Of a stretch of DNA of 64,000 nucleotides, positions 55,285 to 63,818 are shown one piece after another. The notes under the pieces were generated by a model. It did not search any database. It saw nothing but the letters and a program-made list of their open reading frames with translations, and had not been told where the DNA came from. The stretch is from contig NZ_PHUL01000001.1 in the NCBI RefSeq assembly GCF_002813425.1, positions 682,001 to 746,000 on the forward strand, read 5' to 3'. Source of the DNA: Cellulophaga sp. RHA19 (GTDB taxonomy: Bacteria > Bacteroidota > Bacteroidia > Flavobacteriales > Flavobacteriaceae). Position 1 is the stretch's first letter. The number at the start of each line of letters is the position of its first letter. Position numbers and translations under genes: made by a program.

Positions 55285-55869
55285 ATGGGATTCAATATAT
55301 CAGGTTTAGCCATAAACAAAAATTACGAAAACGACTTTGAAAAACTCCAAGAAGAATTAGGTTGGAACTTAGAAAAACAATCTGAAATTGATTTTGAAAC
55401 AGCTTCTTCAAATTGGACAGAAGATGGTATTTGTGATGTATACTTTTCAGAAAAAGGAACTTTATTGTTTATTAGTATGGATATGTGTGCTGAGTCCTGG
55501 GTCTTAAAAAATAATAATACACTGACTTTTGCTCTCTCTGAAACCTCAATGGCTTTTAATATTAATTATTGTGAGAATGGAATTGAGAGACGTTCAATTA
55601 TGGAGGTTAATGATGAAAGAATGCAAGATGAAGGAGAAAAACTTAGTATAGAAGACAAGTCTGAAGATACTTCTGAAATTATTTGGAATCAAATAGAGGT
55701 TGTAATCGGAAAAAGATTTTGGGATATTGAACCTGATGAAAAAGCAATAAGATATGTTTTTGGTAAAGCGAAAGTAGCAGAACCAAAAACTGAATCTCAG
55801 TCTGGAAAAGAAAAGGTGCAAAAAGCAGTTGTTTTAGAACCAAAAAGATGGTGGGAGTTTTGGAAATAA
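55285..55869 (+). CDS. Array 2 cassette I: unknown acidic soluble protein
   Basis: This is a 194-residue acidic soluble protein. It starts MGFNISGLAINKNYENDFEKL, has WTEDGICDVYFSEKGTLLF in the middle, and ends in a short Trp-rich tail (PKRWWEFWK). The stretch ERFWDIEP-like (GKRFWDIEPDEKAIRYVFG) occurs in flavobacterial proteins of unknown function. The cassette start ATTAGCATT is matched by AATGCTAAC (55877), with only the first base differing. No signal or membrane segment is visible. The function is unknown. Confidence 0.8.
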   Translation: MGFNISGLAINKNYENDFEKLQEELGWNLEKQSEIDFETASSNWTEDGICDVYFSEKGTLLFISMDMCAESWVLKNNNTLTFALSETSMAFNINYCENGIERRSIMEVNDERMQDEGEKLSIEDKSEDTSEIIWNQIEVVIGKRFWDIEPDEKAIRYVFGKAKVAEPKTESQSGKEKVQKAVVLEPKRWWEFWK

Positions 55870-55876
55870 ATAACGA

Positions 55877-56071
55877 AATGCTAACAATGGCTAAAATTAA
55901 TACGGGTTTTGGTGCTTAATCCAAAGTTTAGTGTATTTTTATAATGTCCGCCAAATCTTTTGATTTGGCTTTAGAACAGAAAAAGATAAAATAAAAAGTT
56001 TTGGCTAATAGCTTAATCCGAAATTAATTACTTTTAATCCCCGTACTAACCATAGCCGAGACGTTAGCTTT
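55877..56071 (+). repeat. attC-like site I (195 bases)
   Basis: AATGCTAAC opens; arms GGCTAAAATTAATACGGG and CCCGTACTAACCATAGCC pair at most positions. GAGAC is unpaired before core GTTAGCTTT (56063). The inner stem CCAAATCTTTTGATTTGG is perfect. Very similar to site Q. Confidence 0.85.
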
Positions 56072-56098
56072 AATTTGAAAAATCGTTGAAGGAAGAGG

Positions 56099-56542
56099 AT
56101 GAAACGAAGTGAAATTTTAATCATATCCATGACTTTTATTGGATTTGCCTCATTATTAGTATGGTTTGGACACCTATCTTTTGGAATTTTTCAAAACTCG
56201 AAACCAATTATCTTGGAAACTCCAATTACTGGAGTTATCAACGACCTAAACCAGTACAAAGGCTTCACTTATATTCAGCTCGAACATGAAAATGAGTATT
56301 GGAAAATAGATGGTAGCAAAAATTATGACTATTCAGAGCCTTTTATTGCCGATTTTTTACTGAAAGGAGATTTTTTGGAAAAAAATAAATGCTCGGACAC
56401 ACTTTTTGTTAAAAGGGATAATCAAAAATTTCATTTCTTGATTGGCGACGTACTTTATAATAGCAAAACGCGTTCGAAAGAATTCATTGAATATTGGCGA
56501 AATCAAAGACGAATTATAACGGAAAAAAGTGATTGTAAATAA
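56099..56542 (+). CDS. Array 2 cassette J: small single-helix membrane protein
   Basis: This is a 147-residue protein with one N-terminal membrane helix (residues 7-29, LIISMTFIGFASLLVWFG) and a beta-rich domain outside it (PITGVINDLNQYKGFTYIQL and GDFLEKNKCSDTLFVKRDN). The core GTTAGCTTT is matched by AAAGCTAAC (56550). The domain has the strand pattern of a small OB-like barrel, but no family is recognised. The function is unknown. Confidence 0.78.
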   Translation: MKRSEILIISMTFIGFASLLVWFGHLSFGIFQNSKPIILETPITGVINDLNQYKGFTYIQLEHENEYWKIDGSKNYDYSEPFIADFLLKGDFLEKNKCSDTLFVKRDNQKFHFLIGDVLYNSKTRSKEFIEYWRNQRRIITEKSDCK

Positions 56543-56549
56543 AAAAACT

Positions 56550-56685
56550 AAAGCTAACATTACCTATAATTCAGTCTTACCTTTTTCTAAAAATAAAATT
56601 TAGTACTTTTAATCCGGCTCGATTCCAATCTTGAAAAATCCTAACGGATTTCCCAGACCGAAATCATAGCCTAACCGTTGGCAGT
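56550..56685 (+). repeat. attC-like site J (136 bases)
   Basis: AAAGCTAACATTACCTATAATT opens in two parts, the right side ends GAAATCATAGCCTAACC before core GTTGGCAGT (56677). The inner palindrome AAATCCTAACGGATTT is clear. Short class. Confidence 0.72.
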
Positions 56686-56697
56686 AATTAGAAAAAA

Positions 56698-57318
56698 ATG
56701 GGATTTAGAGCAATTTTTAATAATAATTCAGAATTCAGTTTATATGACAGTAGTTATTTTAATGACAAGGCTATATTTAACCTACAGCATCAATCAAATC
56801 TAATTTCATTTAGTGTAAAAATTGCTGAATATGGAATACCGAAATCAGTAATTGATGACTCGGATAATACAATTGAATTTAAGAACTCTGAAAGTTTTGA
56901 GACTTGGTTTAAACGAAATCAGTCAGTAAGTTTTGACTTTGGATTTGCCGATAAAGTTGACAAAAAAGAAATATCAGCTGAATGTAAAAAGAGAAACGAT
57001 TTAATTATTGAATTGCTGACTAATGAAATTAAGGAATTAAAAAAAGAACAGAAATTTAACCCTTGGAGATTAAACGGAGGTTATAAAAATATTGAAAAAT
57101 TAGTATTGGTTACTAACAAATCAATTGAGCAACTTGAAAACAAAAAAGTTGGATATTTAAAAACCACAAAATTGATTTTCAAAATAGTTGAGGAAAGTAA
57201 TATAATAAGCCATAGTAAAAAACACAATGAAATTGAACCCGAAAAACTATTGACTCAAATTGAGAATACATTGAAAAAAATCGAGAAGACTAATATTAAA
57301 AAATGGTCGTCAATATAA
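56698..57318 (+). CDS. Array 2 cassette K: unknown soluble protein
   Basis: This is a 206-residue soluble protein (MGFRAIFNNNSEFSLYDSSY). The N-terminal beta-rich half may be a domain of its own (SFSVKIAEYGIPKSVIDDS). The C-terminal half is helical and Lys-rich (LIIELLTNEIKELKKEQKF and EPEKLLTQIENTLKKIEK). Core GTTGGCAGT is matched by ACTGCCAAC (57322). No known motif is seen; the function is unknown. Confidence 0.78.
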   Translation: MGFRAIFNNNSEFSLYDSSYFNDKAIFNLQHQSNLISFSVKIAEYGIPKSVIDDSDNTIEFKNSESFETWFKRNQSVSFDFGFADKVDKKEISAECKKRNDLIIELLTNEIKELKKEQKFNPWRLNGGYKNIEKLVLVTNKSIEQLENKKVGYLKTTKLIFKIVEESNIISHSKKHNEIEPEKLLTQIENTLKKIEKTNIKKWSSI

Positions 57319-57321
57319 ACT

Positions 57322-57523
57322 ACTGCCAACACGGTATAAAAAACATAGGGCATTTGTGCTAAACCGAAAGGTCTGTGTCTATTAAGAAAGTCCGCTAAAT
57401 ATAAAATTTGGCGTTTATAGTAGAAAAGATAAAAGCAAAATATTTATATTTAGCTAAGTAATAAACCGAAACGAAAGTGCTTATCACCTGCCCTACGATT
57501 TCTTATACTTAACGTTAGCAATA
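57322..57523 (+). repeat. attC-like site K (202 bases)
   Basis: ACTGCCAAC opens; GTATAAAAAACATAGGGC pairs with GCCCTACGATTTCTTATAC, leaving TTAAC before core GTTAGCAATA (57514). It is more than 90% identical to site L over the internal part, although the opening and closing cores differ. Confidence 0.85.
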
Positions 57524-57524
57524 A

Positions 57525-59042
57525 TTGAAAAATAAAAAGCTGTACAAAATAATTATAATAACATTACTATTTCTATCAACTATCAGTTGGGCACAACCTG
57601 GACTAGGTGGTGGTGGGCTTACAATTTCTAAAATTACAGACAAACACGGTAATGAAATTAATATTTCAAAAGATACTCTTTTAAACATTAGAACCTTTGA
57701 TATCATAAATGGCACTATCTACTGGGAAAGATTTCCTCTGGAGGATATAAAAAGAGACAAATCAGATTTATCGCACAGAAAGTTCATTGAAATTCCTCCA
57801 AGTAATTATTCTCTAGATAGAAATATTAATAATTATCGTAATTCACAAAGTTTAATTTACATTATCTATAAAAAAGATACTATGATTATTAAAGCTAATA
57901 TAATGGCTGAAAATCATCTTTGGGAGAGAGATTCTATATCAAAGCTAAAAATTCGACAAGGTTATTTTAATTATAAATATACATTAGAGAAAATATCCTC
58001 TGAAATAAGTTTGGACTTTTTAAAAGAAGAAAACCTTTCCTATCAGTATTATCTAAGTCATTTTTATAAATATTATGCAAATGAGAAACTGACTTTAGCA
58101 GAAGAATACCTTAATAAAGCAGTAAGAAAAAATGATAACAAAAAAAATTGTGAAATGTTAAAGGCCTTTTCTGATTTAAATCAGAAAAAAAACAACTTTA
58201 ATAAAGCTCTAAATTACATAAGTAAAGTTCTAGATAGAAAATGCACTCCTCCCTTTGAAGATAGTCAATACAAATATTATTTAAATAGAATTGATTTATT
58301 TAAAAAAAATAAAGATTATCATAACACTTTAAAAGATTATGATACTATAGCAATTAAATATCCAATTGATAATGAATATTATACTAAAAGAGAAATTGAA
58401 CGTGCTTATTTTAAACTAATTTATTTAAAAAATTATGATGAAATAATCAAAGAAATGAATTCTTTTATCAAAAAGAATATAGATAAAAACAAACTAAAAG
58501 GAAGGAATCCAGAATATTATGGAATGGGCTTAGCAGATGGACTTTTTGTTATTGGAGCCTCTGAATATTTTAAAGGAAATAAAGATAAAGCCTTTAAACA
58601 TTGGTTTAATTTTATAGATTATGTGAATTTTAACACCAACTCTATAGATAATATAAAATATTTTTTTAGCAATTTGATTGATAAAAACCCACAAGAACCC
58701 GAACTATATCTATTAAGAGCATTATGCTATGATGAATATGTTAGTGGTTATTACAAAAATGAAAGTAATTTAAAATTGTACAAAATTGCACTAAAAGATA
58801 TTGCAAAATCAGAAGAATTAGGTTTTAAGGACTATAAAATTAATTATCATCGGTCCTCTCTCTTATTTGATTTAGATAAAAAAAGAAAAGCATTTGATGA
58901 AATTGAAAAAGCTTTAAATAAAAAACCTAATAACTTGAGATGTCTTTATTTAAAGGCACGGTTTAAAGATGATGAAAAATTAAAAGATAAATACCGAGAA
59001 TTATTAAAGCAAATTGATTTAAAAAAACTTTGGTTTGATTAG
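57525..59042 (+). CDS. Array 2 cassette L: exported TPR protein
   Basis: This is a 505-residue protein starting at TTG 57525, directly after the core. The N-terminal hydrophobic stretch (LYKIIIITLLFLSTISWAQ, residues 6-24) is a signal peptide. The first 150 residues are beta-rich (PGLGGGGLTISKITD). From about 165 the protein is made of TPR-like helix pairs (EKLTLAEEYLNKAVRKND, NNFNKALNYISKVLDRK, KAFDEIEKALNKKPNNLRC). The cores GTTAGCAATA and TATTGCTAAC (59058) match exactly. It is the largest cassette product here. The partner is unknown. Confidence 0.83.
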   Translation: MKNKKLYKIIIITLLFLSTISWAQPGLGGGGLTISKITDKHGNEINISKDTLLNIRTFDIINGTIYWERFPLEDIKRDKSDLSHRKFIEIPPSNYSLDRNINNYRNSQSLIYIIYKKDTMIIKANIMAENHLWERDSISKLKIRQGYFNYKYTLEKISSEISLDFLKEENLSYQYYLSHFYKYYANEKLTLAEEYLNKAVRKNDNKKNCEMLKAFSDLNQKKNNFNKALNYISKVLDRKCTPPFEDSQYKYYLNRIDLFKKNKDYHNTLKDYDTIAIKYPIDNEYYTKREIERAYFKLIYLKNYDEIIKEMNSFIKKNIDKNKLKGRNPEYYGMGLADGLFVIGASEYFKGNKDKAFKHWFNFIDYVNFNTNSIDNIKYFFSNLIDKNPQEPELYLLRALCYDEYVSGYYKNESNLKLYKIALKDIAKSEELGFKDYKINYHRSSLLFDLDKKRKAFDEIEKALNKKPNNLRCLYLKARFKDDEKLKDKYRELLKQIDLKKLWFD

Positions 59043-59057
59043 CTTTTAAAAAAGAAC

Positions 59058-59258
59058 TATTGCTAACAGTGTATAAAAAACATAGGGCATTCGTGCTAAA
59101 CCGAAAGGTCTGTGAGTATTTACCAAGTCCGCTAAATATAAAATTTGGCGTTTATAGTAGAAAAGATAAAAGCAAAATATTTATATTTAGCTAAGTAATA
59201 AACCGAAACGTAAGTGCTTATCTCCTGCCCTACGTTTCTTATACTGAACGTTGTGCGT
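59058..59258 (+). repeat. attC-like site L (201 bases)
   Basis: TATTGCTAAC opens; GTATAAAAAACATAGGGC pairs with GCCCTACGTTTCTTATAC, leaving TGAAC before core GTTGTGCGT (59250). The inner repeat CCGCTAAATATAAAATTTGG folds weakly. Confidence 0.85.
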
Positions 59259-59273
59259 CATTTAAGAAAAACC

Positions 59274-59912
59274 GTGAAATACAAGAAAATAAGAGGATTA
59301 AAACGAAAGGTTGCTAATATTCAGAATTGGATAAATGAATATTTGGACTTAAATGTTGAGCATTTGAATGAGCATAAATACGAATACACCAAAGTTTATG
59401 TTGAACCTTGGGACAATCTGTCTTTGACTGACAGTCTGATTCCTGAACCGAAAGGAAAAGCCAAAAAGGATATTCTAAACGGACTTGAAAAAATCTATGA
59501 TAGTTGGAAAATTGAATTAGAGAAATTAAACAAACCGTATTATTTGAAAATATGGTTGTACGAACCAAGGATTTCTAAATCTCAAGTCGTTTGTGCAATT
59601 GACGAAAAGATTGAGTATTACGAAAACATATTTGAAAAAGCCGATTTCAAGCCGAATGACTCGTCATTCACTAATCAATTGAGTTCTGAATTTAAATGGC
59701 AACCGAATATTGACGAAGAACCTTATTGGGAAAGTGATTTACTTTGGCCAATTGACCAATACGAAAGAATAGAAGACAGTTATTCGGACAGAAGACTTTT
59801 GAGTAAACTGAAAAAAGGGAATTTTAAGAATAAGAAAATAGACAGTTCAAATGGAAATAAAGACACAATTTATTTCTTACCAAAGGGGAAAATTTGGGTT
59901 GGAGAAAAATAA
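59274..59912 (+). CDS. Array 2 cassette M: unknown soluble protein
   Basis: This is a 212-residue soluble protein. GTG 59274 is chosen because the open frame before it runs through site L. The N-terminus is basic (KYKKIRGLKRKVANIQNW), the middle carries YVEPWDNLSLTDSLIPEPKG and the end NKDTIYFLPKGKIWVGEK. The core GTTGTGCGT is matched by ACGCACAAC (59920). It resembles proteins of unknown function in Bacteroidota and does not show membrane segments. Confidence 0.75.
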   Translation: MKYKKIRGLKRKVANIQNWINEYLDLNVEHLNEHKYEYTKVYVEPWDNLSLTDSLIPEPKGKAKKDILNGLEKIYDSWKIELEKLNKPYYLKIWLYEPRISKSQVVCAIDEKIEYYENIFEKADFKPNDSSFTNQLSSEFKWQPNIDEEPYWESDLLWPIDQYERIEDSYSDRRLLSKLKKGNFKNKKIDSSNGNKDTIYFLPKGKIWVGEK

Positions 59913-59919
59913 AAAACGA

Positions 59920-60054
59920 ACGCACAACAATGGCTATAAGTAATTGCTTGTTCTCGCCTACTTCTGAAAATCCTCGCGGATTTTCAGTTTGGTGTGTACT
60001 TGCTAAGTTTCGTACTAAACCACGCAACTACTCATAGCCGAGACCGTTGCCAGT
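59920..60054 (+). repeat. attC-like site M (135 bases)
   Basis: ACGCACAAC opens; ATGGCTATAAGTAATTGCTTG follows in two parts, and ACTACTCATAGCCGAGACC ends before core GTTGCCAGT (60046). The palindrome AAAATCCTCGCGGATTTT is perfect. Short class. Confidence 0.78.
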
Positions 60055-60063
60055 AATTTAAAA

Positions 60064-60645
60064 ATGAACGGACATTACTTCTTTTTTGGAATATTAATGA
60101 TTTTTCTAATTTCAATGCCAATCTTTTTGCTTTGGGATTGGAACAAAAATCGACAGGCCTCAATCAAAGAATTATTTAAAAATTATTGGAAAAAGAATAA
60201 AGTTTATTTTGGAGCTTTTTTAGGTATTATAATTGTAGATTTTTTTATTCCTTTAAATACAAATCACGGAATTGAATTTAATATTGAACGTGAGAAAATA
60301 GGAATCCCAAAATTAGAAACTGACTGGAAAAAAGACAAAACTGAATCTGAAAAATATACAACATATTGGCGGAAACCTGAACCAAGAAATGGTCATTTTA
60401 AGAAAGTAATTGATTATGGAATTTTAGGTGCTAAATCTGAAACAGATTATTATCATAACGAAAATCAAAAAGGAACATTTGCGTGGTCGAAATATGATTT
60501 TGGAAATAACTCTTTCGAATATTTTATTGAGAAACCGAATGACAAAAGCGTTTCTGTAACTGAATCTGGAAAACTGAAAGTGGAAAAACTAACTATCGTC
60601 GAAAAAGTAGATAAATCGGAATTTGAAAAATATTTAGTGGAATAA
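60064..60645 (+). CDS. Array 2 cassette N: small membrane protein
   Basis: This is a 193-residue protein with two N-terminal hydrophobic helices (residues 4-23, YFFFGILMIFLISMPIFLLW, and 46-62, FGAFLGIIIVDFFIPL) and a soluble C-terminal domain rich in Glu, Lys and Trp (PKLETDWKKDKTESEKYTTY). The core GTTGCCAGT is matched by ACTGGCAAC (60651). No family is recognised; the function is unknown. Confidence 0.78.
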   Translation: MNGHYFFFGILMIFLISMPIFLLWDWNKNRQASIKELFKNYWKKNKVYFGAFLGIIIVDFFIPLNTNHGIEFNIEREKIGIPKLETDWKKDKTESEKYTTYWRKPEPRNGHFKKVIDYGILGAKSETDYYHNENQKGTFAWSKYDFGNNSFEYFIEKPNDKSVSVTESGKLKVEKLTIVEKVDKSEFEKYLVE

Positions 60646-60650
60646 AAACT

Positions 60651-60789
60651 ACTGGCAACACCGTGTATAATTAATTGCTTGGTTCTAGCCTACTTGCGAA
60701 AATTCCTGCGGAATTTTCACGGATTCGTAAAAGTTTGCTAATTTAGTTGCTTAACCACGCAACTAACCATACACAAACACGTTACCTGT
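60651..60789 (+). repeat. attC-like site N (139 bases)
   Basis: ACTGGCAAC opens; CCGTGTATAATTAATTGCTTG is the left arm, ACCATACACAAACAC the right end, before core GTTACCTGT (60781). The palindrome GAAAATTCCTGCGGAATTTTC is nearly perfect. This intact site is the template for reading the IS-split site B. Confidence 0.8.
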
Positions 60790-60794
60790 AATTT

Positions 60795-61784
60795 ATGAAA
60801 AACTTTGTGCCAATTGTAATTCTCTTATTTACTGGAGCGATTTCCTGCTCGAATGAACTTGAATTGAATGGCAACTGGATAAACACTTATTATTCAGATG
60901 AAAATAGGCAAATACAGAATATTGATTTGGAATCAAGAATATTGTTAAACATCAAGAATAATAAAATAAGAATAAAAGAATTCCCAAACCATCAAGACCA
61001 ATTCGAACAATTGGACACAATATTAGATTTTCAACCAAAAAAGCAAAAACTAATATTTAAGGATCAAATTGGAAAAATAAGTGGTCAATTTATCTTTGCG
61101 AAAGATAGTATCATTTTTAATAGCCTTAACTCATCAAAATCATATTCTGTTTTTAAAAAAATACCTGACCAACCTAAAAAAGCAACTTGGAATCCAATAA
61201 ATAAATCATATCGATATAGCGGCAATAAGTCAATTATGTATGCCGATTTTGTCAATGATACTTTGATGATTCATTACAACGGAAATAATGAAAAAGTTTC
61301 GAAAAATGAATGGTCCATCGAAGACATCGGGAATTTAAATTTTCTACTATTAAATAATAATCTTTATAAAATTCAAATAAAAATTGACTCTGTAATTAAT
61401 GAGAAAATCTACTTAACATCTTATGACAATAGAACTCAGAAATATGTCTTTGAAGAGCAAACCAAAATAAATTTGGAAAATTTACTTGGTAAATGGCAAA
61501 TCAAAAACAAAAATGATTTAAAAAAGCCTACACCAATCATTGACCCATATTGGAGAAATTATATTGAAAATCTTACTGTATTCAAGGATTCGATTAAAAT
61601 TTCAAGTACTGGACAAAACTTAACTGGTAAGTGGGAACTTAGTGGGTCGGGAGGGCTTATTTTTTTTTATGGTAAGAGCTTCAGGACATTTCGAATCTTG
61701 AGTTTGACGGAACAGGAAATGGAATTAGAAACTGGAAGTGAAAATTGGGATGGAAAAATGCGTTTGATTTACCGGCGGAAATAA
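60795..61784 (+). CDS. Array 2 cassette O: lipocalin-like lipoprotein
   Basis: This is a 329-residue lipoprotein with lipobox Cys18 (LLFTGAISC). Two lipocalin-like openings are visible, LNGNWINTYYSDENRQ at about residue 24 and LLGKWQIKNKNDLKK at about 231. This suggests two beta-barrel-like domains in tandem. The core GTTACCTGT is matched by ACAGGTAAC (61791). Such lipoproteins may bind small hydrophobic ligands in the periplasm or at the surface, but no ligand can be named. Confidence 0.78.
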   Translation: MKNFVPIVILLFTGAISCSNELELNGNWINTYYSDENRQIQNIDLESRILLNIKNNKIRIKEFPNHQDQFEQLDTILDFQPKKQKLIFKDQIGKISGQFIFAKDSIIFNSLNSSKSYSVFKKIPDQPKKATWNPINKSYRYSGNKSIMYADFVNDTLMIHYNGNNEKVSKNEWSIEDIGNLNFLLLNNNLYKIQIKIDSVINEKIYLTSYDNRTQKYVFEEQTKINLENLLGKWQIKNKNDLKKPTPIIDPYWRNYIENLTVFKDSIKISSTGQNLTGKWELSGSGGLIFFYGKSFRTFRILSLTEQEMELETGSENWDGKMRLIYRRK

Positions 61785-61790
61785 AAACTA

Positions 61791-61992
61791 CAGGTAACAA
61801 TACCTATAGCAAATAGGGCATAAAGTGCTATATTTAAAGGGCTGGATGTGTTTGCTGAGTCCGCCAAATCTTTTGGATTTGGCAATTAAAAAAATAAAAC
61901 TAATTACAAAACAAAAGCTCTGGCTAGCAGACCAGACGGAAACGAAAAGTTTCCTTGCCTCCGCACTACGCTTAGCCCAACCGTTGGCATTA
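61791..61992 (+). repeat. attC-like site O (202 bases)
   Basis: ACAGGTAAC opens; ACCTATAGCAAATAGGGC is the left arm and GCACTACGCTTAGCCC the right arm before core GTTGGCATTA (61983). CGCCAAATCTTTTGGATTTGG is the inner stem. Its right half resembles site F. Confidence 0.76.
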
Positions 61993-62014
61993 ATATATAC
62001 CTACCATCAAACTA

Positions 62015-62611
62015 ATGGAAAACGAATTTGCGAAAGTAATGTCCGAAAGGACGGATGAAGAATTAATAAAAATTATAACAGTAGAAAGAGGAAGCTATAA
62101 TCCGACTGCAATCGAAGCAGCGGATGCAGAAGTTGAAAAGCGGAATATCGACACATCTGAATTCGAAAAAATCCGAGAAAAAACAACAGCGGAAAAAGAA
62201 CAAAAAGAAAAAGTGGACTCGAATGTTGTTGGTTCGGGAATACGCTTTGTGAATTTCCTAATCGACTTTATAGTTTGGTTGATTTTAGCATTTATCATTA
62301 GTTTTATAATCGGACTTTTTGTACAACCGACTGACCAAGGAATGATTTCTCTAATTGGTTATATTTTAATTTTTGGAACTTTTATAGCTTACTATGCGAT
62401 AATGGAAATTAAATTTAAAAAAACAATCGGAAAGTTTGTAACCAAAACAAAAGTTGTGAAAATGAACGGAGAAAAACCGACTGATGGAGATATAATAACT
62501 CGTACTTTTTGTCGACTAATTCCATTTGACCGACTTTCGTTTCTATTTGTTAAAAACGGAATTCACGACTTTTTATCGAAAACCAAAGTTGTAAAAGACA
62601 ATGTGGAATAA
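62015..62611 (+). CDS. Array 2 cassette P: RDD-family membrane protein
   Basis: This is a 198-residue protein. An acidic, helical N-terminal part (SERTDEELIKIITVERGSYN) precedes an RDD domain from about residue 72 (GSGIRFVNFLIDFIVWLILA). A second helix pair (IGYILIFGTFIAYYAIMEI) and the conserved tail KTIGKFVTKTKVV and CRLIPFDRLSFLF follow. RDD proteins are small inner-membrane proteins, some linked to ion exchange. The cores GTTGGCATTA and TAATGCCAAC (62617) match exactly. Confidence 0.85.
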   Translation: MENEFAKVMSERTDEELIKIITVERGSYNPTAIEAADAEVEKRNIDTSEFEKIREKTTAEKEQKEKVDSNVVGSGIRFVNFLIDFIVWLILAFIISFIIGLFVQPTDQGMISLIGYILIFGTFIAYYAIMEIKFKKTIGKFVTKTKVVKMNGEKPTDGDIITRTFCRLIPFDRLSFLFVKNGIHDFLSKTKVVKDNVE

Positions 62612-62616
62612 AATAC

Positions 62617-62754
62617 TAATGCCAACAATGTATAACCGCAATTACGGCGGATTCGACTACGTTCGAATCCACTCCCAATTGCTAATGGCTGTGATAAGTC
62701 GAAAAATAGTAACTTTAATCCCGTAACTGACGGTTATACGAGACCGTTGGGCGT
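62617..62754 (+). repeat. attC-like site P (138 bases)
   Basis: TAATGCCAAC opens; ATGTATAACCGCAATTACGG is the left arm, CTGACGGTTATACGAGACC the right end, before core GTTGGGCGT (62746). GGATTCGACTACG/CGTTCGAATCC is an inner stem. Short class with its own sequence. Confidence 0.76.
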
Positions 62755-62777
62755 CATTTGAAAAAACAGTACAATTA

Positions 62778-63818
62778 ATGAAAATCAGTTTAATAATTTT
62801 GACTTTTATCCTTTTAACTTCTTGCCAAACAAATGGACAAGGAAAAATGGAAAACCACGCGAAATTGACTTCAAAAATCGACTCAATAATTAGCGAAAAT
62901 AAATTTAACGGTGTTATTTCTATTTCAACCGATTCAATTGACATTTATTCGAAATCGTTTGGATTTTCGGATTTAGAAAATAAAACAAAGATTGATATAA
63001 AGGACCAGTTCGTCATTGGCTCAATAAGTAAACAAATTACTGCTGTTTTGATTTTAAGAGAATACGAGAAAGGTAAAATTGGATTAAATGACACGATTGG
63101 TAAGTATCTGACCGAAATCAGTCAACCTTGGGCTAAACTCGTAACAATTCACCAGCTTCTCACTCATACGCACGGAATTACGGATTTAGATAAACCTTTG
63201 GAATTTAAAGAAGGTTCACAATTTCACTACTCGCAATTGGGATATGAATTACTCGCACAAATTCTTCAAAAAGTTACAAGAAAGACTTTTAGAGGTTTAT
63301 CTACAGAGTTATTTGATAAATATGGATTAAAAAACACTTTTCACCCCAAAAATAAAGTATATAAGAACCTTGTTAAAGGCTACGAAGAAAATGAAAATGG
63401 GATTTTAGAATTTACCAAAAATAGCTTGTACAACTTTGTGGCGGCAGGTTCATTTATCTCAAATCTTGAGGACTTAAAAAGATGGAATCAATTACTATTC
63501 TCTGAGAAACTGGTCAAAAAAGAAACATTGGAGTTAATGAAAACTAAATATGCCACTCGAATTCATCCTATTTTTGAAACTGTAGAATATGGATATGGCT
63601 TATTATTTAAAGATGGCGAACAAAACATTCAGATTGGAGCATTAGGTTATGCACCAGGGTTTGTTTCCGCTTGCTACTATTATCCTCAAACAAATCTAAA
63701 TCTCGTTGTATTGGAAAATACTGCAAATAACTTGAACGATTTCAAAAAGACATTTATAGTGCATACTGAAATAATGGAATTAATAAGAAAACGAACGCCC
63801 AACAATGGCTATAATTAA
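62778..63818 (+). CDS. Array 2 cassette Q: class-C beta-lactamase-like serine hydrolase
   Basis: This is a 346-residue exported protein. The signal ends in LLTSCQTNGQ, a possible lipobox (Cys17). The serine-hydrolase domain has the SxxK motif in VIGSISKQITAVL (active-site Ser near residue 78) and a Tyr motif in FHYSQLGYELL, which stands for the usual YSN. A KTG-like triad is not clear. Such proteins act on cell-wall peptides, esters or D-amino acid peptides; true beta-lactamase activity is unlikely to be inferred. The frame continues through end core ACGCCCAAC (63795), so the last eight residues come from the attC-like site. Confidence 0.85.
   Translation: MKISLIILTFILLTSCQTNGQGKMENHAKLTSKIDSIISENKFNGVISISTDSIDIYSKSFGFSDLENKTKIDIKDQFVIGSISKQITAVLILREYEKGKIGLNDTIGKYLTEISQPWAKLVTIHQLLTHTHGITDLDKPLEFKEGSQFHYSQLGYELLAQILQKVTRKTFRGLSTELFDKYGLKNTFHPKNKVYKNLVKGYEENENGILEFTKNSLYNFVAAGSFISNLEDLKRWNQLLFSEKLVKKETLELMKTKYATRIHPIFETVEYGYGLLFKDGEQNIQIGALGYAPGFVSACYYYPQTNLNLVVLENTANNLNDFKKTFIVHTEIMELIRKRTPNNGYN

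Noticed and set aside
59214..59273. N-terminal extension of the cassette M protein
   Set aside because: The frame there runs through site L. The GTG at 59274 is the first plausible start after the core.
61825..62058. Open frame of 77 codons inside attC-like site O and the next gene start
   Set aside because: It lies wholly in a palindrome plus a frame-shifted part of the RDD gene and has no homologue-like composition.
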